Below are positions 7,103 through 7,417 of a DNA stretch of 7,417 bases, piece by piece (within the stretch, counting starts at the first letter, position 1; the number at the start of each line of letters is the position of its first letter). This DNA is from Flavobacterium sp. (lineage in GTDB: Bacteria; Bacteroidota; Bacteroidia; Flavobacteriales; Flavobacteriaceae), in the NCBI GenBank assembly GCA_027483785.1, contig JAIXTU010000344.1, positions 1 through 7,417 on the forward strand, in the 5' to 3' direction. Both the position numbers and the translations under genes were made by a program. Below the pieces are notes generated by a model. The model was not told the origin of the DNA and searched no databases. It saw only the letters and a list, made by a program, of their open reading frames with translations.

Positions 7103-7417
7103 TTGAAGAAAGGTGATTTTATAATCTATGTAGATGAATCTGGAGACCACAGTCTCGATAGTATCAACACGGATTATCCAATCTTTGTGCTGACCTTTTG
7201 TATTTTCCGTATCGATCAGTACATCGATAGCGCAGTTCCGGCACTTCAAAGGTTTAAATTCAAGTATTTTGGTCACGATCAAGTAGTTCTGCACGAAACA
7301 GATATAAGAAAAAGCAAACCTCCTTTCGGATTTTTGAGAACAAATAAAATTTTACGAGAGTGCTTCCTAGAGGATTTAGCAAATATAATTGCGCAGTTAC
7401 CTCTTGTAGTAATCCCA
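7103..7417 (+). CDS. DUF3800 domain protein, N-terminal part (cut by right edge)
   Basis: The frame is open for 105 codons to the window end. The product (read as MKKGDFIIYVDESGDHSL...) has the hallmark DUF3800 opening IYVDESGD at residues 8-15, followed by a hydrophobic strand (YPIFVLTFCIF) and the second conserved acidic segment LHETDIRKSK at 63-72. DUF3800 proteins are uncharacterised, are common in bacteria and phages, are often found near defence genes, and have been suspected of nuclease activity; no function is proven. The start is most likely the TTG at 7103: the upstream in-frame stop is at 7034, no in-frame ATG or GTG lies between, and the TTG start gives the usual 6-9 residues before YVDESG. 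No Shine-Dalgarno is visible. The gene is on the same strand as hsdMS. The family call is confident and the start fairly so. Confidence 0.88.
   Translation, partial: MKKGDFIIYVDESGDHSLDSINTDYPIFVLTFCIFRIDQYIDSAVPALQRFKFKYFGHDQVVLHETDIRKSKPPFGFLRTNKILRECFLEDLANIIAQLPLVVIP

Noticed and set aside
7067..7294. 75-codon minus-strand open frame
   Set aside because: It is antisense to the DUF3800 reading frame, whose conserved motifs show which strand is coding.
1..7417. CRISPR arrays, tRNA, rRNA, insertion sequences
   Set aside because: I saw no regularly spaced repeats, no cloverleaf-like segment, no transposase and no terminal inverted repeats with target duplications.

Overview
The window looks like AT-rich chromosomal DNA from a member of the Bacteroidota, most likely class Flavobacteriia. 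The reasons are weak or absent Shine-Dalgarno sequences before the genes, a signal peptide ending in Ala followed by Gln, and a large leftward protein that resembles the roughly 800-residue GAF-domain proteins of Flavobacteriaceae. This placement is by recognition, not by database search.

Layout. Positions 1-2398 (minus strand) hold an almost complete gene for a large cytoplasmic GAF-type protein whose 3' end runs off the left edge. A 374-bp divergent intergenic region (2399-2772) follows; it carries a strong 13-bp-paired inverted repeat (2507-2550) and a second inverted repeat spanning the candidate hsdM promoter (2727-2766). Then come four rightward genes: hsdM (2773-4335) and hsdS (4337-5536), which form a tight type I restriction-modification operon; a secreted protein with a probable outer-membrane beta-barrel (5632-6975); and the 5' part of a DUF3800 gene that starts with TTG (7103 to the right edge).

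Function. HsdM is an N6-adenine DNA methyltransferase subunit with an intact AdoMet motif and NPPF motif. HsdS supplies two target recognition domains and two near-duplicate conserved regions. Together they should form a sequence-specific adenine methylase. No hsdR (the ATP-dependent translocase/nuclease) is visible, so the system is either split, with hsdR beyond the right edge or elsewhere, or a modification-only remnant. The barrel protein and the DUF3800 protein lie where hsdR or accessory defence genes would often be. They may be passengers in the same accessory island, which starts beside an apparently ancestral flavobacterial gene.

Most uncertain points: the function of the barrel protein, the role of the intergenic palindromes, and whether the last two genes belong with the methylase.
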